Assembly: GCA_042088965.1 (NCBI GenBank)
Contig: JBELLC010000009.1
Location: forward strand, 1-40,025
Direction of reading: 5' to 3'
DNA from: TMED26 sp042088965
Lineage (GTDB): Bacteria; Pseudomonadota; Alphaproteobacteria; Thalassobaculales; Thalassobaculaceae
DNA length: 40,025 nucleotides
The notes below the pieces were generated by a model. That model searched no databases and was not told where the DNA came from. It saw only the letters and a list, made by a program, of their open reading frames with translations. This document shows positions 25,431 to 33,991 of this stretch, piece after piece. Positions within the stretch are counted from its first letter, which is position 1. Every line of letters begins with the position of its first letter. Both the position numbers and the translations under genes were made by a program.

Positions 25431-26317
25431 CGGATGGCTTCCATGAAGCTGCGCCATTTGCGCACAAAGCGCTGCCGGTCCTGCCAATCTTCAGAGCCTT
25501 GAGGGCGGGTGGCGTTCTCCAAATGAACAATCTTACCGACGTGCATAATTTCACTGCTATAGCCGTGCCGCCGGGCCGCCAGGCAGAGCGCCACATCTTG
25601 GCATTCAGTGCGGTATGCCTCGTCAAAGCCCCCGGTCGCCACGAAAACATCACTGCGGATCATCAGGCATGCGCCAGTGACGCCCATAACGGGCCAGATG
25701 TCACCTTCTTGATGATCTGTCATTGGGGCCGCGTGGCCGGGATGAAAACATAGCCCGGCCAAAGGGCCGTCATCAATCATCGCAATGCCGGCGTGCTGGC
25801 AGTTGCCATTGGGGTAATGTAATACAGCCCCAAGGGTCCCTGTTTTCGGCGATTGCCGCAGGTGGGCTACCATCTGCGCCAGCGCGTCACTGGCATCGGG
25901 AAAAATCACGTCATTATTCAAGAATAACGTCAGGTCTTTTTCTGCCAATGCATCGAACAGGGCATTGTTACAGCGTGAAAACTGGTAGGCCATGTTGCGG
26001 ACAACCGATATCTGGCTGGTAAGTTGATCATAGAGGGCTAATAAATTTGGCTCGGTAGAGCCCGTGTCGCCGACGATAATATCGATATCTATGGTGGCTT
26101 TGAGGCGGTTTTTGGCGACGATCAAGCTGTCTAAAAGCGGTGCCATCAGATCAAAGCGGTCAAGGGTCAGAATAATAATCGACAAACCCGGCGTTCGGGC
26201 TTTCAGGGGCCGTGATGGTGCTGCTTCAGGCGTTATGGCCGCGACACGAGCAAGATTATCTGATGCGTAGATGTCCAGCCGGGGATCAAATGCGCTTTCG
26301 CTCCAAAGGCTTGCCAT
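25427..26317 (-). CDS. Family 2 glycosyltransferase
   Basis: A 296-residue GT-A enzyme and the first gene of the minus-strand glycan operon. After a 40-residue leader comes GLSIIILTLDRFDLMAPLLDSL, DIDIIVGDTGSTEPNLLALYD (D-T-G-S in place of D-N-x-S), LTLFLNNDVIFPDASDAL with the LNND metal motif, QHAGIAM, and VTGACLMIRSDVFVATGGFDEAY followed by CQDVALCLAARRHGY. The order is that of rhamnosyl- and galactosyltransferase-like proteins of O-antigen loci. It overlaps the GT4 gene by 4 bases. The 181-base region upstream is shared with the divergent WsaF-like gene and probably holds both promoters. Confidence 0.92.
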   Translation of the reverse strand: MASLWSESAFDPRLDIYASDNLARVAAITPEAAPSRPLKARTPGLSIIILTLDRFDLMAPLLDSLIVAKNRLKATIDIDIIVGDTGSTEPNLLALYDQLTSQISVVRNMAYQFSRCNNALFDALAEKDLTLFLNNDVIFPDASDALAQMVAHLRQSPKTGTLGAVLHYPNGNCQHAGIAMIDDGPLAGLCFHPGHAAPMTDHQEGDIWPVMGVTGACLMIRSDVFVATGGFDEAYRTECQDVALCLAARRHGYSSEIMHVGKIVHLENATRPQGSEDWQDRQRFVRKWRSFMEAIR

Positions 26318-26498
26318 AATTGCAATTCGTCTCGCTTTTTAAGTCATCATTGCAGGGCCAGCCTTGTCAACGGGCCATTCCACAAGATAGTGTCATGTTG
26401 AGGTGTAACCGTCGCGTTTGCGGCAGTTAGGTTGTCGCCCCGTTATGTTTTTAAGTGATGGCATTTAAAAAAGAAACTGGAAATCAGGGACGGCTGTC

Positions 26499-29219
26499 AT
26501 GAATGCGCAGAATGCATCACGAGGGGGAAAACGATCGTTGACCGGGGTGATCGCAAAATTGATTTTCCCACTGCGGCGGCGCTTGACGCGCTATCGGTTT
26601 GCAACCGCGTTTAAAAGCTATCCCGGGGACGGGCAGCTAAAAGAAATCGGTGATCACTGCTTTGAAAGCCAGGGGGATGATCCCAAGCTGCTGGTGACCT
26701 TTAAAACGCCGCGACGCCCTGGCGGTCTCATCCGGGTGCGTTTGCAAGGTCAGGCGGCCGTGGGGTCGGCCCATCCGATCCTGTATCTTGGCGATGATAG
26801 TGGGGTTGCGGGATGGCATGGTCTGCCGATGCCGCCGCTGTCGCGCAGCGCATCCCAACCCTGGGTCATTATTGATGCGCCAAAAGCGTCGTTTAATCTG
26901 CGCCTTGATCCGGTTGATCGGCCCGGCCAGCTCGAACTAGATGCATTGGAAATTACCACTTTGGGCGCGGCTGATCGTCTTGTGCGCTGGCTATGGTCGG
27001 GTTGGCGGCGACCGCTAACGGGATGTTTGATAGCGCGGCGATGGCCGATGGTGTGGTCACCTGGAAATAACTTACGTCCGGGGCCAGAGGGGCAGTTGAT
27101 CTGCGATGGCGTTGATCCGTTTGTCTTTTTATATCCGCTCAAAGATATGCGATTTGGCGATGCCGAGGCGGCGGTAGGTGACCATAATAACCGCCCCTAT
27201 CCCTGTGGATGGGTGGAAATCGACATCTGCGCCCAGGTCACGAAGGGACGGTTGGCACCCAGGCTTTTTGTCGATACTGGCAAGGGCTTTGACTCCAGCT
27301 TAGAGATTGTTTTTGATCAGCTTTCTGATCGCAGAGCGCGGGTTCTGTGTTACCTGCCTGCGGGTATACGTCGGATGCGGCTTGACCCTGTCGTCGGCCA
27401 GGGTGAGCTGCGCCTCGAGGCGGTCACTTTTCGGGTTTTGAGCGCTCTTGAGCTGCTGTGCCATCGTGGTTGGTTGGCGGGCGCGCCACGGGCCGCATTT
27501 TGGCGTGCAGTATGCAGCCGTCAGTGGTTTTTCTATTGGCGTGTTGGTGGCGGATTAACCGTGGCCGATAATGGTGATTGGCTCAGTCAATCGCTGGATC
27601 CGTATTTTTTGATCCAGCCAAGCGATCATCCGGGGCGAAAAAAATTGCTGTCAAGCGGCCCGACAACAGGCCAACGCGCGCCCTTACCATCCGGGTGGGC
27701 GGTGGTTCGTGTTAATGCTGAAAGCGCGATGGGGGATTTAACCCCAGAGCTTTACATTGATACAGGTGACGGCTTTGACGCCCATCCACCAATTGATTTG
27801 GGGCGTACGGCCTTAGCTCAGACAGGAAAGCTTTGCTGGTTGCCGTCGGGTATTTTACGCATGCGGTTAGACCCGCTGGACCATTTTGGCAGGTTTTCGA
27901 TATCGCAGGTAAGCATCACCGAAGTGAGCCATTTAACAGCCGCTTGGCAGTTGTTAACGCAAGGCTTGCAACCCGCCGCACCGCGCCGCCATGATCCGTT
28001 ATCGCACCCTCTGGGCCTGGAAACCTTGCTGGATCTGGAGCATCGGGTGACCCCTTTACCCGTGGTCCGCGACGATGATCGGCCAGCAGTAATCAATATT
28101 TTATTACCAACCTTAAACGCCAGCATTGTTTTTGGCGGTTATATCGCGGTGTTCAATTTCATCGTGAAGCTTCGGGATTGGGGGTATGCCACACGGATCG
28201 TTCTCTGTGACAGTGACCATGTGGATTTTGAGGTGCTGAACACTAAACTATCACGTTTTCCTGGAGTGGCTGAAGCCATCGCTGCCTCAGAGATGGCGTT
28301 CTCGGGCACGCGCGGGGGTGAAATTCGTGCTTCCGGCAAGGATATTTTCATCGCCTTTTCTGTCTGGACGGGGCTGCTTGCGCATCACGCCAGCCAGGTG
28401 ATTAATCGTCAAAAATTTGTGTTTTTTGTTCAAGAAGACGAGCGGATTTTTTATGAAAACAACAGCTATCGGGCGATTGCGGAGCAGGTTTATCAATTGC
28501 CGCACCTGGCGATTTTTAACAGTGCATTGCTGCAAGATTATTTCCGCGCTGAAGGCCTTGGGGTTTACCAGGCAGGCAGCGCGAAAGGCGATGCTGCCGC
28601 GGTTAATTATCGCCATGCCATCACCGCCATTGATACACCAAAGATTGATGATCTGAAGCGCCCCGAATCCCATACCTTATTTTTCTACGCGCGCCCCGAA
28701 TCGCATGCCGCACGGAACTTATTCGAGATCGGCATTCTGGCCTTGCGGCAAGCCATTGACGAGGGGGTTTTTGGCCCAGAATGGCGTTTTGTGGCGACAG
28801 GCTCCCTTGGGGTGTCTGGCGCATTACCCCTGAGCAAGGGTCGGGTTTTGGAAATTGCAACACGGGTTGACCCAGCGACATATGCACAGCAATTGGTTGG
28901 CTGTGACATTGGCCTAAGCTTGATGTACGCCCCGCATCCAAGTGTGCCGCCGCTGGAAATGGCTTCTGCGGGTATGTCGGTTGTGACCACCACCTATGGA
29001 CGGCGTGATGATCGGGCGATGGCGGCGCTATCGGCGAATATCATTGCGGTGGCACCGACAATCGACGCTGTGGTAGACGGCTTGCGGCAGGCTGAAGCGC
29101 GCACCGCTGATCTGCCAGCGCGGGTTGCTGGTGCCAAGGTGGCATGGCCGATTGATTGGGATGAGAGTTTTAACCCTGCTGTTGAGATGGCCGTGCGCCG
29201 CCTCCTTGACACAGCCTGA
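26499..29219 (+). CDS. WsaF-like glycosyltransferase with three repeated N-terminal modules
   Basis: The 906-residue protein ends in a GT-B transferase (about 529-900) resembling the S-layer glycan rhamnosyltransferase WsaF: VINILLPTLNASIVFGGYIA, FVFFVQEDERIFYENNS (compare Q-D-Y-E-P-x-F-Y), LFFYARPESHAARN, and LSLMYAPHPSVPPLEMASAG. The first ~490 residues hold three copies of a ~162-residue beta-rich module. The same landmarks recur at residues 75, 237 and 399 (G-x-V/I-x-V strand) and 134, 293 and 455 (L/M-R-L-D-P), with L-x-V/I-D-T-G-x-G-F-D in modules two and three. These may bind carbohydrate. I recognise no family for them. There is no signal peptide, so action is cytoplasmic. The ATG follows CAGGGA at 8-12 bases. 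Confidence 0.85.
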   Translation: MNAQNASRGGKRSLTGVIAKLIFPLRRRLTRYRFATAFKSYPGDGQLKEIGDHCFESQGDDPKLLVTFKTPRRPGGLIRVRLQGQAAVGSAHPILYLGDDSGVAGWHGLPMPPLSRSASQPWVIIDAPKASFNLRLDPVDRPGQLELDALEITTLGAADRLVRWLWSGWRRPLTGCLIARRWPMVWSPGNNLRPGPEGQLICDGVDPFVFLYPLKDMRFGDAEAAVGDHNNRPYPCGWVEIDICAQVTKGRLAPRLFVDTGKGFDSSLEIVFDQLSDRRARVLCYLPAGIRRMRLDPVVGQGELRLEAVTFRVLSALELLCHRGWLAGAPRAAFWRAVCSRQWFFYWRVGGGLTVADNGDWLSQSLDPYFLIQPSDHPGRKKLLSSGPTTGQRAPLPSGWAVVRVNAESAMGDLTPELYIDTGDGFDAHPPIDLGRTALAQTGKLCWLPSGILRMRLDPLDHFGRFSISQVSITEVSHLTAAWQLLTQGLQPAAPRRHDPLSHPLGLETLLDLEHRVTPLPVVRDDDRPAVINILLPTLNASIVFGGYIAVFNFIVKLRDWGYATRIVLCDSDHVDFEVLNTKLSRFPGVAEAIAASEMAFSGTRGGEIRASGKDIFIAFSVWTGLLAHHASQVINRQKFVFFVQEDERIFYENNSYRAIAEQVYQLPHLAIFNSALLQDYFRAEGLGVYQAGSAKGDAAAVNYRHAITAIDTPKIDDLKRPESHTLFFYARPESHAARNLFEIGILALRQAIDEGVFGPEWRFVATGSLGVSGALPLSKGRVLEIATRVDPATYAQQLVGCDIGLSLMYAPHPSVPPLEMASAGMSVVTTTYGRRDDRAMAALSANIIAVAPTIDAVVDGLRQAEARTADLPARVAGAKVAWPIDWDESFNPAVEMAVRRLLDTA

Positions 29220-29234
29220 AACAGGACAAGCAAC

Positions 29235-30032
29235 GTGCCAGAACGAACAACGTGGAGAGCCGACCCGGTGGTCATTGGCGCAACTGGCGGGTCTGGAACC
29301 CGGGCTTTGAGAAAGGTCTTGGAGGTTGGTGGCGTGTTCATGGGCGATGCTGTTAATGTCACGGGTGATGCGATGGCGTTTGAAGGGCTTTATGATCGTC
29401 ATATTAATGAGGTTATTCAACTCACCGGCGGGCTTGATTATGAGGCCGCTGATTTGCCCCCGAAATTGGCGCAGACGATCCGTGATGCGATTGTGGCAGC
29501 TACAGAAATCCATTGCCAAGGGACCTGGCCAGCAGGCATTCCGTGGGGCTGGAAAACGCCGCGGGCGATGTATCTTTTGCCGCTTATCGCTGATGTCTTC
29601 CCGCAGTTTTGGTTCATTCATGTGCTGCGCGACGGCCGCGATATGGTCACTGCTGGCAATCAGTTACAGCGTGATAAACATGCGGCGGCGCTTTTTGGCG
29701 TGGCCGTGATAGAGGGCGCCGACCCGCGTTTGACAGCCGCCCGTCTGTGGGCAAAGGCCAATCATGACGTTGCAATGTGGGCAAGGCAGCATTTGGCTGA
29801 TCGCTACCTACCTTTAGTTTTTGAAGACCTCTGTGCCCAGCCAGTCGTTGTGTTAGCCGAATTGTTTGAGAAACTTGGCCTATCGGCAGATCGGCTGGAG
29901 GCGGCAGCACGAATTATCCAACGCCCAGAGACAATTGGCCGTTGGGCAGGTTTGGACGTTGGGTTAAAAGCTGAGATTGATGCGATCATTGGCCCATCCC
30001 GGCAGATGTTTGGCTATGATCGCCAGCCGTGA
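29235..30032 (+). CDS. Sulfotransferase family protein
   Basis: A second sulfotransferase, unlike the one at 21598-22596. The PAPS 5'-phosphosulfate loop is PVVIGATGGSGTRALRKVL (residues 11-29) and the 3'-phosphate motif is WFIHVLRDGRDMV, both well placed. Later VFEDLCAQPVVVLAELFEKLGL matches the end of the domain, where the enzyme typically has E-D-L followed by a helix. The start is GTG at 29235, 15 bases after the stop of the WsaF-like gene, with AGGACA as a possible ribosome binding site. A role in sulfating the exported glycan is inferred from the context. It precedes the Wzm-type permease by 24 bases. Confidence 0.88.
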   Translation: MPERTTWRADPVVIGATGGSGTRALRKVLEVGGVFMGDAVNVTGDAMAFEGLYDRHINEVIQLTGGLDYEAADLPPKLAQTIRDAIVAATEIHCQGTWPAGIPWGWKTPRAMYLLPLIADVFPQFWFIHVLRDGRDMVTAGNQLQRDKHAAALFGVAVIEGADPRLTAARLWAKANHDVAMWARQHLADRYLPLVFEDLCAQPVVVLAELFEKLGLSADRLEAAARIIQRPETIGRWAGLDVGLKAEIDAIIGPSRQMFGYDRQP

Positions 30033-30056
30033 TAGCGGCCTGAGGGAGCATACTTT

Positions 30057-30887
30057 ATGACCCAGTTCAGAAAATGGGCGCGGCAGACACCAATTCTGAT
30101 TTTTGCGCCGCTGGTCCGCCACCGTGACCTGGTGCGCGAATTGGTGATGCGGGATTTGGCGCAACGTTACCGGGGCTCGTTATTGGGCTGGGTCTGGGCG
30201 GCCTTAAACCCCTTGCTGATGCTGGCCGTTTATACCTTTGTTTTTGGCTATGTGTTTCAGGCGCGCTGGGGCGATAGCGGCGGCGACCCAGCGCAGTTCG
30301 CGGTGTATCTGTTTGCTGGATTGATCCTGCATGGATTGCTGGCAGAATGCCTAACACGCGGTCCGCGCTTGGTTTTAGACTCTCCCAATCTTGTCAAACG
30401 GGTGGTTTTCCCCCTCGAGGTTTTCCCCTGGATGGTTCTGGGCTCTGCTTTGTTCACAGCCGTCACAAGCTTTGCCGTCATGCTCGCCGGTGCATTGCTG
30501 ATTTTAGGTCAGATCCCGTGGACCGTTGTCTTCGTGCCGTTGGTGATGCTGCCATTATGCTTCTTAGGTTTGGCGTTAGGCTGGTTTTTGGCGGGGTTAG
30601 GGGTGTTTTTGCGCGATATTGGCCAAATCGTACCACTGATTTCGACCATTTTGCTTTTCATGAGCCCGATATTTTTTCCCATTGAAGCGCTGCCCGAAGC
30701 CTTTCGGCCATTGGTTTTTTTGAACCCCTTAAGCTTGATCGTTGTCGAGTTACGGGCGGTTGCGCTGGAGGGCCGCTTGCCGAATTGGGAGGCGCTGGCG
30801 ATCTATGCAGTCATTTCATTGATTTTGGCTTGGGCCTCGCTGATCTGGTTTCGTCGGATGCGGCCACATTTCGCCGATTTTGTTTGA
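30057..30887 (+). CDS. Polysaccharide ABC-2 permease (Wzm/KpsM type)
   Basis: The protein is an inner-membrane component for export of lipid-linked polysaccharide. It starts with a cytoplasmic stretch then LVRELVMRDLAQRYRGSLLGWVW and PLLMLAVYTFVFGYVFQ, the conserved opening of Wzm/TagG permeases. Six hydrophobic segments follow, including FAVYLFAGLILHGLLAE, VLGSALFTAVTSFAVMLAGALL and VPLISTILLFMSPIFFPIEALP, the last being a family hallmark. Its partner ATPase (Wzt/KpsT) is normally adjacent. Here none is found on either side, and the only ATPases in the window are the T1SS ones. GAGGGAG gives the ribosome binding site. It ends 13 bases before the start of the next gene. Confidence 0.92.
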   Translation: MTQFRKWARQTPILIFAPLVRHRDLVRELVMRDLAQRYRGSLLGWVWAALNPLLMLAVYTFVFGYVFQARWGDSGGDPAQFAVYLFAGLILHGLLAECLTRGPRLVLDSPNLVKRVVFPLEVFPWMVLGSALFTAVTSFAVMLAGALLILGQIPWTVVFVPLVMLPLCFLGLALGWFLAGLGVFLRDIGQIVPLISTILLFMSPIFFPIEALPEAFRPLVFLNPLSLIVVELRAVALEGRLPNWEALAIYAVISLILAWASLIWFRRMRPHFADFV

Positions 30888-30900
30888 GCAAGGCATAGGC

Positions 30901-31686
30901 ATGTTTACCTGGTTTCGTCGGCGGCCAACAATTTACGTGGTTGAGCGGCAATCTCCTGATTGGGCCGCTTTGGACGCGCGTTATTTTGACGAAATGCGCG
31001 CTTTTGCACGCATGATTGGGCGACCAGAGAATATGATGGTGGACTATGTGCGCCTTTGGGATGCCACCTTTCCGCTGACATTTTTCCAGGTGCGTGCGCG
31101 GCTGAAGGATATCGCAACGGCAACACGCCAGCAGATGCACGGTGTTCAGATTATCGATTTGGACAGCGCGCGGTCCCTCAATGACGATAACGCCTTGCTG
31201 CTTTTTACCGATGATGATGACTGGTTTGCGCCGGATATTGCCGAGCACCTGAAACATCATAGCCGACAAGCTGACAAGGTTGTGATTTGGCGCTCACTGG
31301 TATTGCGCAAAGGCTTTGAGCGGCGGGGCGAAGATTGTTTTTGCTATACCAATAACTATGCCCTGCGTGGCCAGTATGCACAGGCCCACCGTGACGATTT
31401 TGCCCGAGTCGCACAACATTGGTTGGCGCAAGATACCATTACCCGCGAAGCGCCAGTGCTGCGGTATATTGATCTGCCTTTAAGCATTACCAACCGCCAC
31501 CCCGCCTCGACAGTTGAACTGGAACGCGGTTTGGGTGCCAATTTAGATGCTCATTTACTGCGTGAGTTGGTAGCAACCTGGGTGCATAATTTGGCCGTGG
31601 TTGAGACATCAGCCGTGCCTTGGAGTCAGGATCATGTGGCCGCCATTAAGGCCCTATTTAGAGAGCTTATAAAGCCGTCAAGTTGA
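30901..31686 (+). CDS. Putative glycosyltransferase-like protein with a DDDD motif
   Basis: The 261-residue product is not clearly assigned. It has ALLLFTDDDDWFAPDIAEHL, an acidic cluster after a hydrophobic strand, like the DxD/DDD metal site of GT-A transferases such as the rhamnosyltransferase-like PF11316 group. The N-terminal region (YVVERQSPDWAALDARYFDEM, TFPLTFFQVRARL) and the closing S-I-T-N-R-H-P-A-S segment are compatible with that group, but no full motif set is seen. A stretch of arginines follows the first residues. AGG at 30891-30893, seven bases upstream, supports ATG 30901. A TTG at 30880 inside the permease is less likely. It lies in the export operon. Confidence 0.5.
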   Translation: MFTWFRRRPTIYVVERQSPDWAALDARYFDEMRAFARMIGRPENMMVDYVRLWDATFPLTFFQVRARLKDIATATRQQMHGVQIIDLDSARSLNDDNALLLFTDDDDWFAPDIAEHLKHHSRQADKVVIWRSLVLRKGFERRGEDCFCYTNNYALRGQYAQAHRDDFARVAQHWLAQDTITREAPVLRYIDLPLSITNRHPASTVELERGLGANLDAHLLRELVATWVHNLAVVETSAVPWSQDHVAAIKALFRELIKPSS

Positions 31687-31713
31687 TGATTTTTTACCCT
31701 GGAGTAGCGATTA

Positions 31714-32163
31714 TTGAGCGCGCAATTATTATATTTTGAAGACTTGGCCATTGGCGATACGTTTGTCGGTGAAGTGGTTCCGGTGGATCGCGATGAATTG
31801 CTTTGGTTCGCCAACAATTTTGACAACCAACCCATGCATGCGGATCCGCTTGCCGCGCAGGCTATGGGCTTTAAGGATGTTATCGCGCCCGGTTGCTATA
31901 CCTTTGCATTGAATAGCAAATCGATTAGCGCAATTTGGCGGCGGCTGCATTTTTTGCCAAGCGGTATCGGGATTCAATTAAGCTTTCTGAAACCGCTGTA
32001 TGCGGGGGGGACCTTAACCACTCATGTTGAGATTTTGAAATCTCGCGAGAGCCGCAAGCCGAGCCGTGGCTGGCTTGATTGTAAAGTCACCTGCCTTGAT
32101 GAGCGTGATGCGGTGATTGCCACTGTTGATGCAGATTGGTTGCTGAAGCGCCGCCCAGCTTGA
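31714..32163 (+). CDS. MaoC-like hotdog dehydratase
   Basis: The 149-residue single hotdog domain carries the R-specific hydratase motif: WFANNFDNQPMHADPLAAQA followed by VIAPGCYTFALN, with the D-x-Q-P-x-H-x-D pattern holding the catalytic aspartate and histidine. The opening LLYFEDLAIGDTFVGE and the LSFLKPLYAGGTLTTHVEIL strand are also typical. Members hydrate trans-enoyl-CoA or remove water from 3-hydroxyacyl-CoA. It begins with TTG at 31714, with GGAG nine bases upstream. Its place among surface-glycan genes is odd. A lipid or acyl modification of the exported product, or chance location, are both possible. Confidence 0.87.
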   Translation: MSAQLLYFEDLAIGDTFVGEVVPVDRDELLWFANNFDNQPMHADPLAAQAMGFKDVIAPGCYTFALNSKSISAIWRRLHFLPSGIGIQLSFLKPLYAGGTLTTHVEILKSRESRKPSRGWLDCKVTCLDERDAVIATVDADWLLKRRPA

Positions 32164-32193
32164 GGGGGTAATCTAACGCCGCAAGGGGACAGC

Positions 32194-33897
32194 ATGCGAC
32201 AATGGATAAACAGGATTATTTTTGATCAAGGTCTCAGCCGCTGGCTTTGGATTGCCTTGTTCTTAATGATCGGAATGATCGGCACTGCGGGACTGCACCG
32301 GGCGCAGGTTTTCAGCGGTTTTGACCTGATTCCAGGACGTATGGGCGATACCCGCCTGATCATGTTTTTATTTGATCATTGGCTGAAGGTTTTCAGTGGC
32401 GTGGCTGACTGGGCATCGCCGATGATGATGTACCCCATCAAAGGCACACTGGGGTATTCCGATATGGTCTTTGGTCATGGCGTCCTGCATGCGGGATTGC
32501 GCTTACTGGGGCTGGATTTCTTTGATGCCACGGTGGCGTTGATTGTCCTGCTGAGCGCGTTGGCCTATGTGGCGGCAGGTTTTTTTCTGCGACAGGTTTT
32601 TCAAACATCCCTCTTGGCCACCAGCGTGGGGGCGAGTTTTTTCGCCTTTTCCAGTATCAAAGCCATGAATATGGGCCCTTATCAGCTGCATGTTTATGGA
32701 CTTATCCCAGTTGTTTTGCTGTGTTTTGGCCTCTTGTTAAAGCCGGCAGAAGGTATTGCAGAAACGTCCCGGTTAAAAGTTTTCACGATCACGGCCGCCG
32801 GCTTGTTAAGTCTTGCCGTACTTTTCAACTCTGGTTGGTACCTGGCCTGGTTCAGTGGGTTTTTCATTCTTTTGACATTGCTGGTCTTGCTGATGCATGG
32901 GCGCGGTCAAGCCTGGCTTTTGGCGATTTGTCGCCAGCATTGGTTTGCTCTTTTGGCAGCGATTGGCCTGTTCATCCTCTCGATGTTACCCTTCTTACAG
33001 CTCTATTTACCCGCCCGCGCCCTTGACCAAGGGCATTTGCCAACGGTGCCAAGCTGGCCCTATCTGATCAATATGGGGTCTGCAAATTTTCTGTGGGGCT
33101 GGCTGCAACCTTTGTTGCCTGCAGTGCCAGAAGAAAGCCGTATGGGTGTTGGTTATGTGATGCTTCTGCTCTGGGCTTTAGCATTTCCATGGAGCGTCAT
33201 AACCTTGCTGCGTGGCAGCAGGGCGGTCCGTTCTGAATTATGGATCTTGGCGGTCATGGTGCTGGCCACAAGCTGTTTCACGTTGCTGGCAATCCGCTGG
33301 CCAGGTGGTTTTTCGCTCTGGGATTGGGTTGTGCATATTGTGCCAGGGGCCGATGCGGTGCGGGGATTACAGCGCTACATGATGATGCTCACAGCGCCGC
33401 TCGCTGCCATGCTGGCGATGACAATTGATGCCTGTCTTAAACGTGGATGGGCGGCGGCTGGTAAAATACGATGGGCATGGACGGTGCCTGTCTTGGCGCT
33501 CGGTCTGATGGTGATGAGTGAACAAATTTCCGGAAGCTTTGGGGTCTCTGCGGCAGGTCAGCGTGCTTATTTCCAGTCACTTGAAAAACAACTTACAGCT
33601 GATTGCACGCTTTTTTCTGTGCGGGGTCCAGGTCCAGCGACACTCGAGCCTAGCATTAATGAAATACCGAATATCAACCGAAAATACCAAGCTGATGCGA
33701 TCATATTGGCGGGGTTATCGGGAATTCCAACAATAAATGGATTTTCAGGTCTATATCCAATTAACTATGGGCTTTACAAGTTATACGCGCAAGATTATGA
33801 ATTACGCGTTATGGAATGGTTGAATCGCCATCAGATAAGGCCAACGCCGTGTGTAGTTGAGTTGCCGCCGTTCAATACCAAAGAAATCCGGCGGTGA
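32194..33897 (+). CDS. Polytopic membrane protein, GT-C-like, probable glycosyltransferase
   Basis: The 567-residue protein has about ten hydrophobic segments separated by short loops, starting with a basic N-terminus and a membrane segment near residues 18-35. The first periplasmic loop holds GRMGDTRLIMFLFDHW, then PMMMYPIKGTLGYSDMVFGHG, a pattern of conserved G-D-x-R and Y-S-D that I associate with uncharacterised GT-C-type proteins using polyprenyl-linked sugars. The C-terminal ~120 residues form a soluble periplasmic domain. No name can be given with confidence. AGGGGACAG is the ribosome binding site. It is the last gene before the small ORF and second T1SS operon. Confidence 0.72.
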   Translation: MRQWINRIIFDQGLSRWLWIALFLMIGMIGTAGLHRAQVFSGFDLIPGRMGDTRLIMFLFDHWLKVFSGVADWASPMMMYPIKGTLGYSDMVFGHGVLHAGLRLLGLDFFDATVALIVLLSALAYVAAGFFLRQVFQTSLLATSVGASFFAFSSIKAMNMGPYQLHVYGLIPVVLLCFGLLLKPAEGIAETSRLKVFTITAAGLLSLAVLFNSGWYLAWFSGFFILLTLLVLLMHGRGQAWLLAICRQHWFALLAAIGLFILSMLPFLQLYLPARALDQGHLPTVPSWPYLINMGSANFLWGWLQPLLPAVPEESRMGVGYVMLLLWALAFPWSVITLLRGSRAVRSELWILAVMVLATSCFTLLAIRWPGGFSLWDWVVHIVPGADAVRGLQRYMMMLTAPLAAMLAMTIDACLKRGWAAAGKIRWAWTVPVLALGLMVMSEQISGSFGVSAAGQRAYFQSLEKQLTADCTLFSVRGPGPATLEPSINEIPNINRKYQADAIILAGLSGIPTINGFSGLYPINYGLYKLYAQDYELRVMEWLNRHQIRPTPCVVELPPFNTKEIRR

Positions 33898-33924
33898 CAC
33901 AGTGCTTGCGTGGCCAATAACTTG

Positions 33925-33953
33925 TTGATTGCGGACAGCTGTTTAGGTAAAAA
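33925..33953 (+). promoter_or_regulatory. Candidate promoter upstream of the second T1SS operon
   Basis: TTGATT (33925-33930) and TAAAAA (33948-33953) are spaced by 17 bases, a near-consensus sigma-70-like pair. The expected transcript start lies about 30 bases before the ATG of the small gene at 33992. A second TTGACA at 33970-33975 exists but would put its -10 over the start codon. Confidence 0.4.
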
Positions 33954-33991
33954 ATAGTCAGCCAAATTGTTGACAGATAGGACCGCGTATT

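Noticed and set aside
25431..25487. Extended start of the GT4 gene at 25487
   Set aside because: The extra 19 residues overlap the upstream GT2 coding end, and the ATG at 25430 gives a standard ATGA overlap and starts at the first beta strand.
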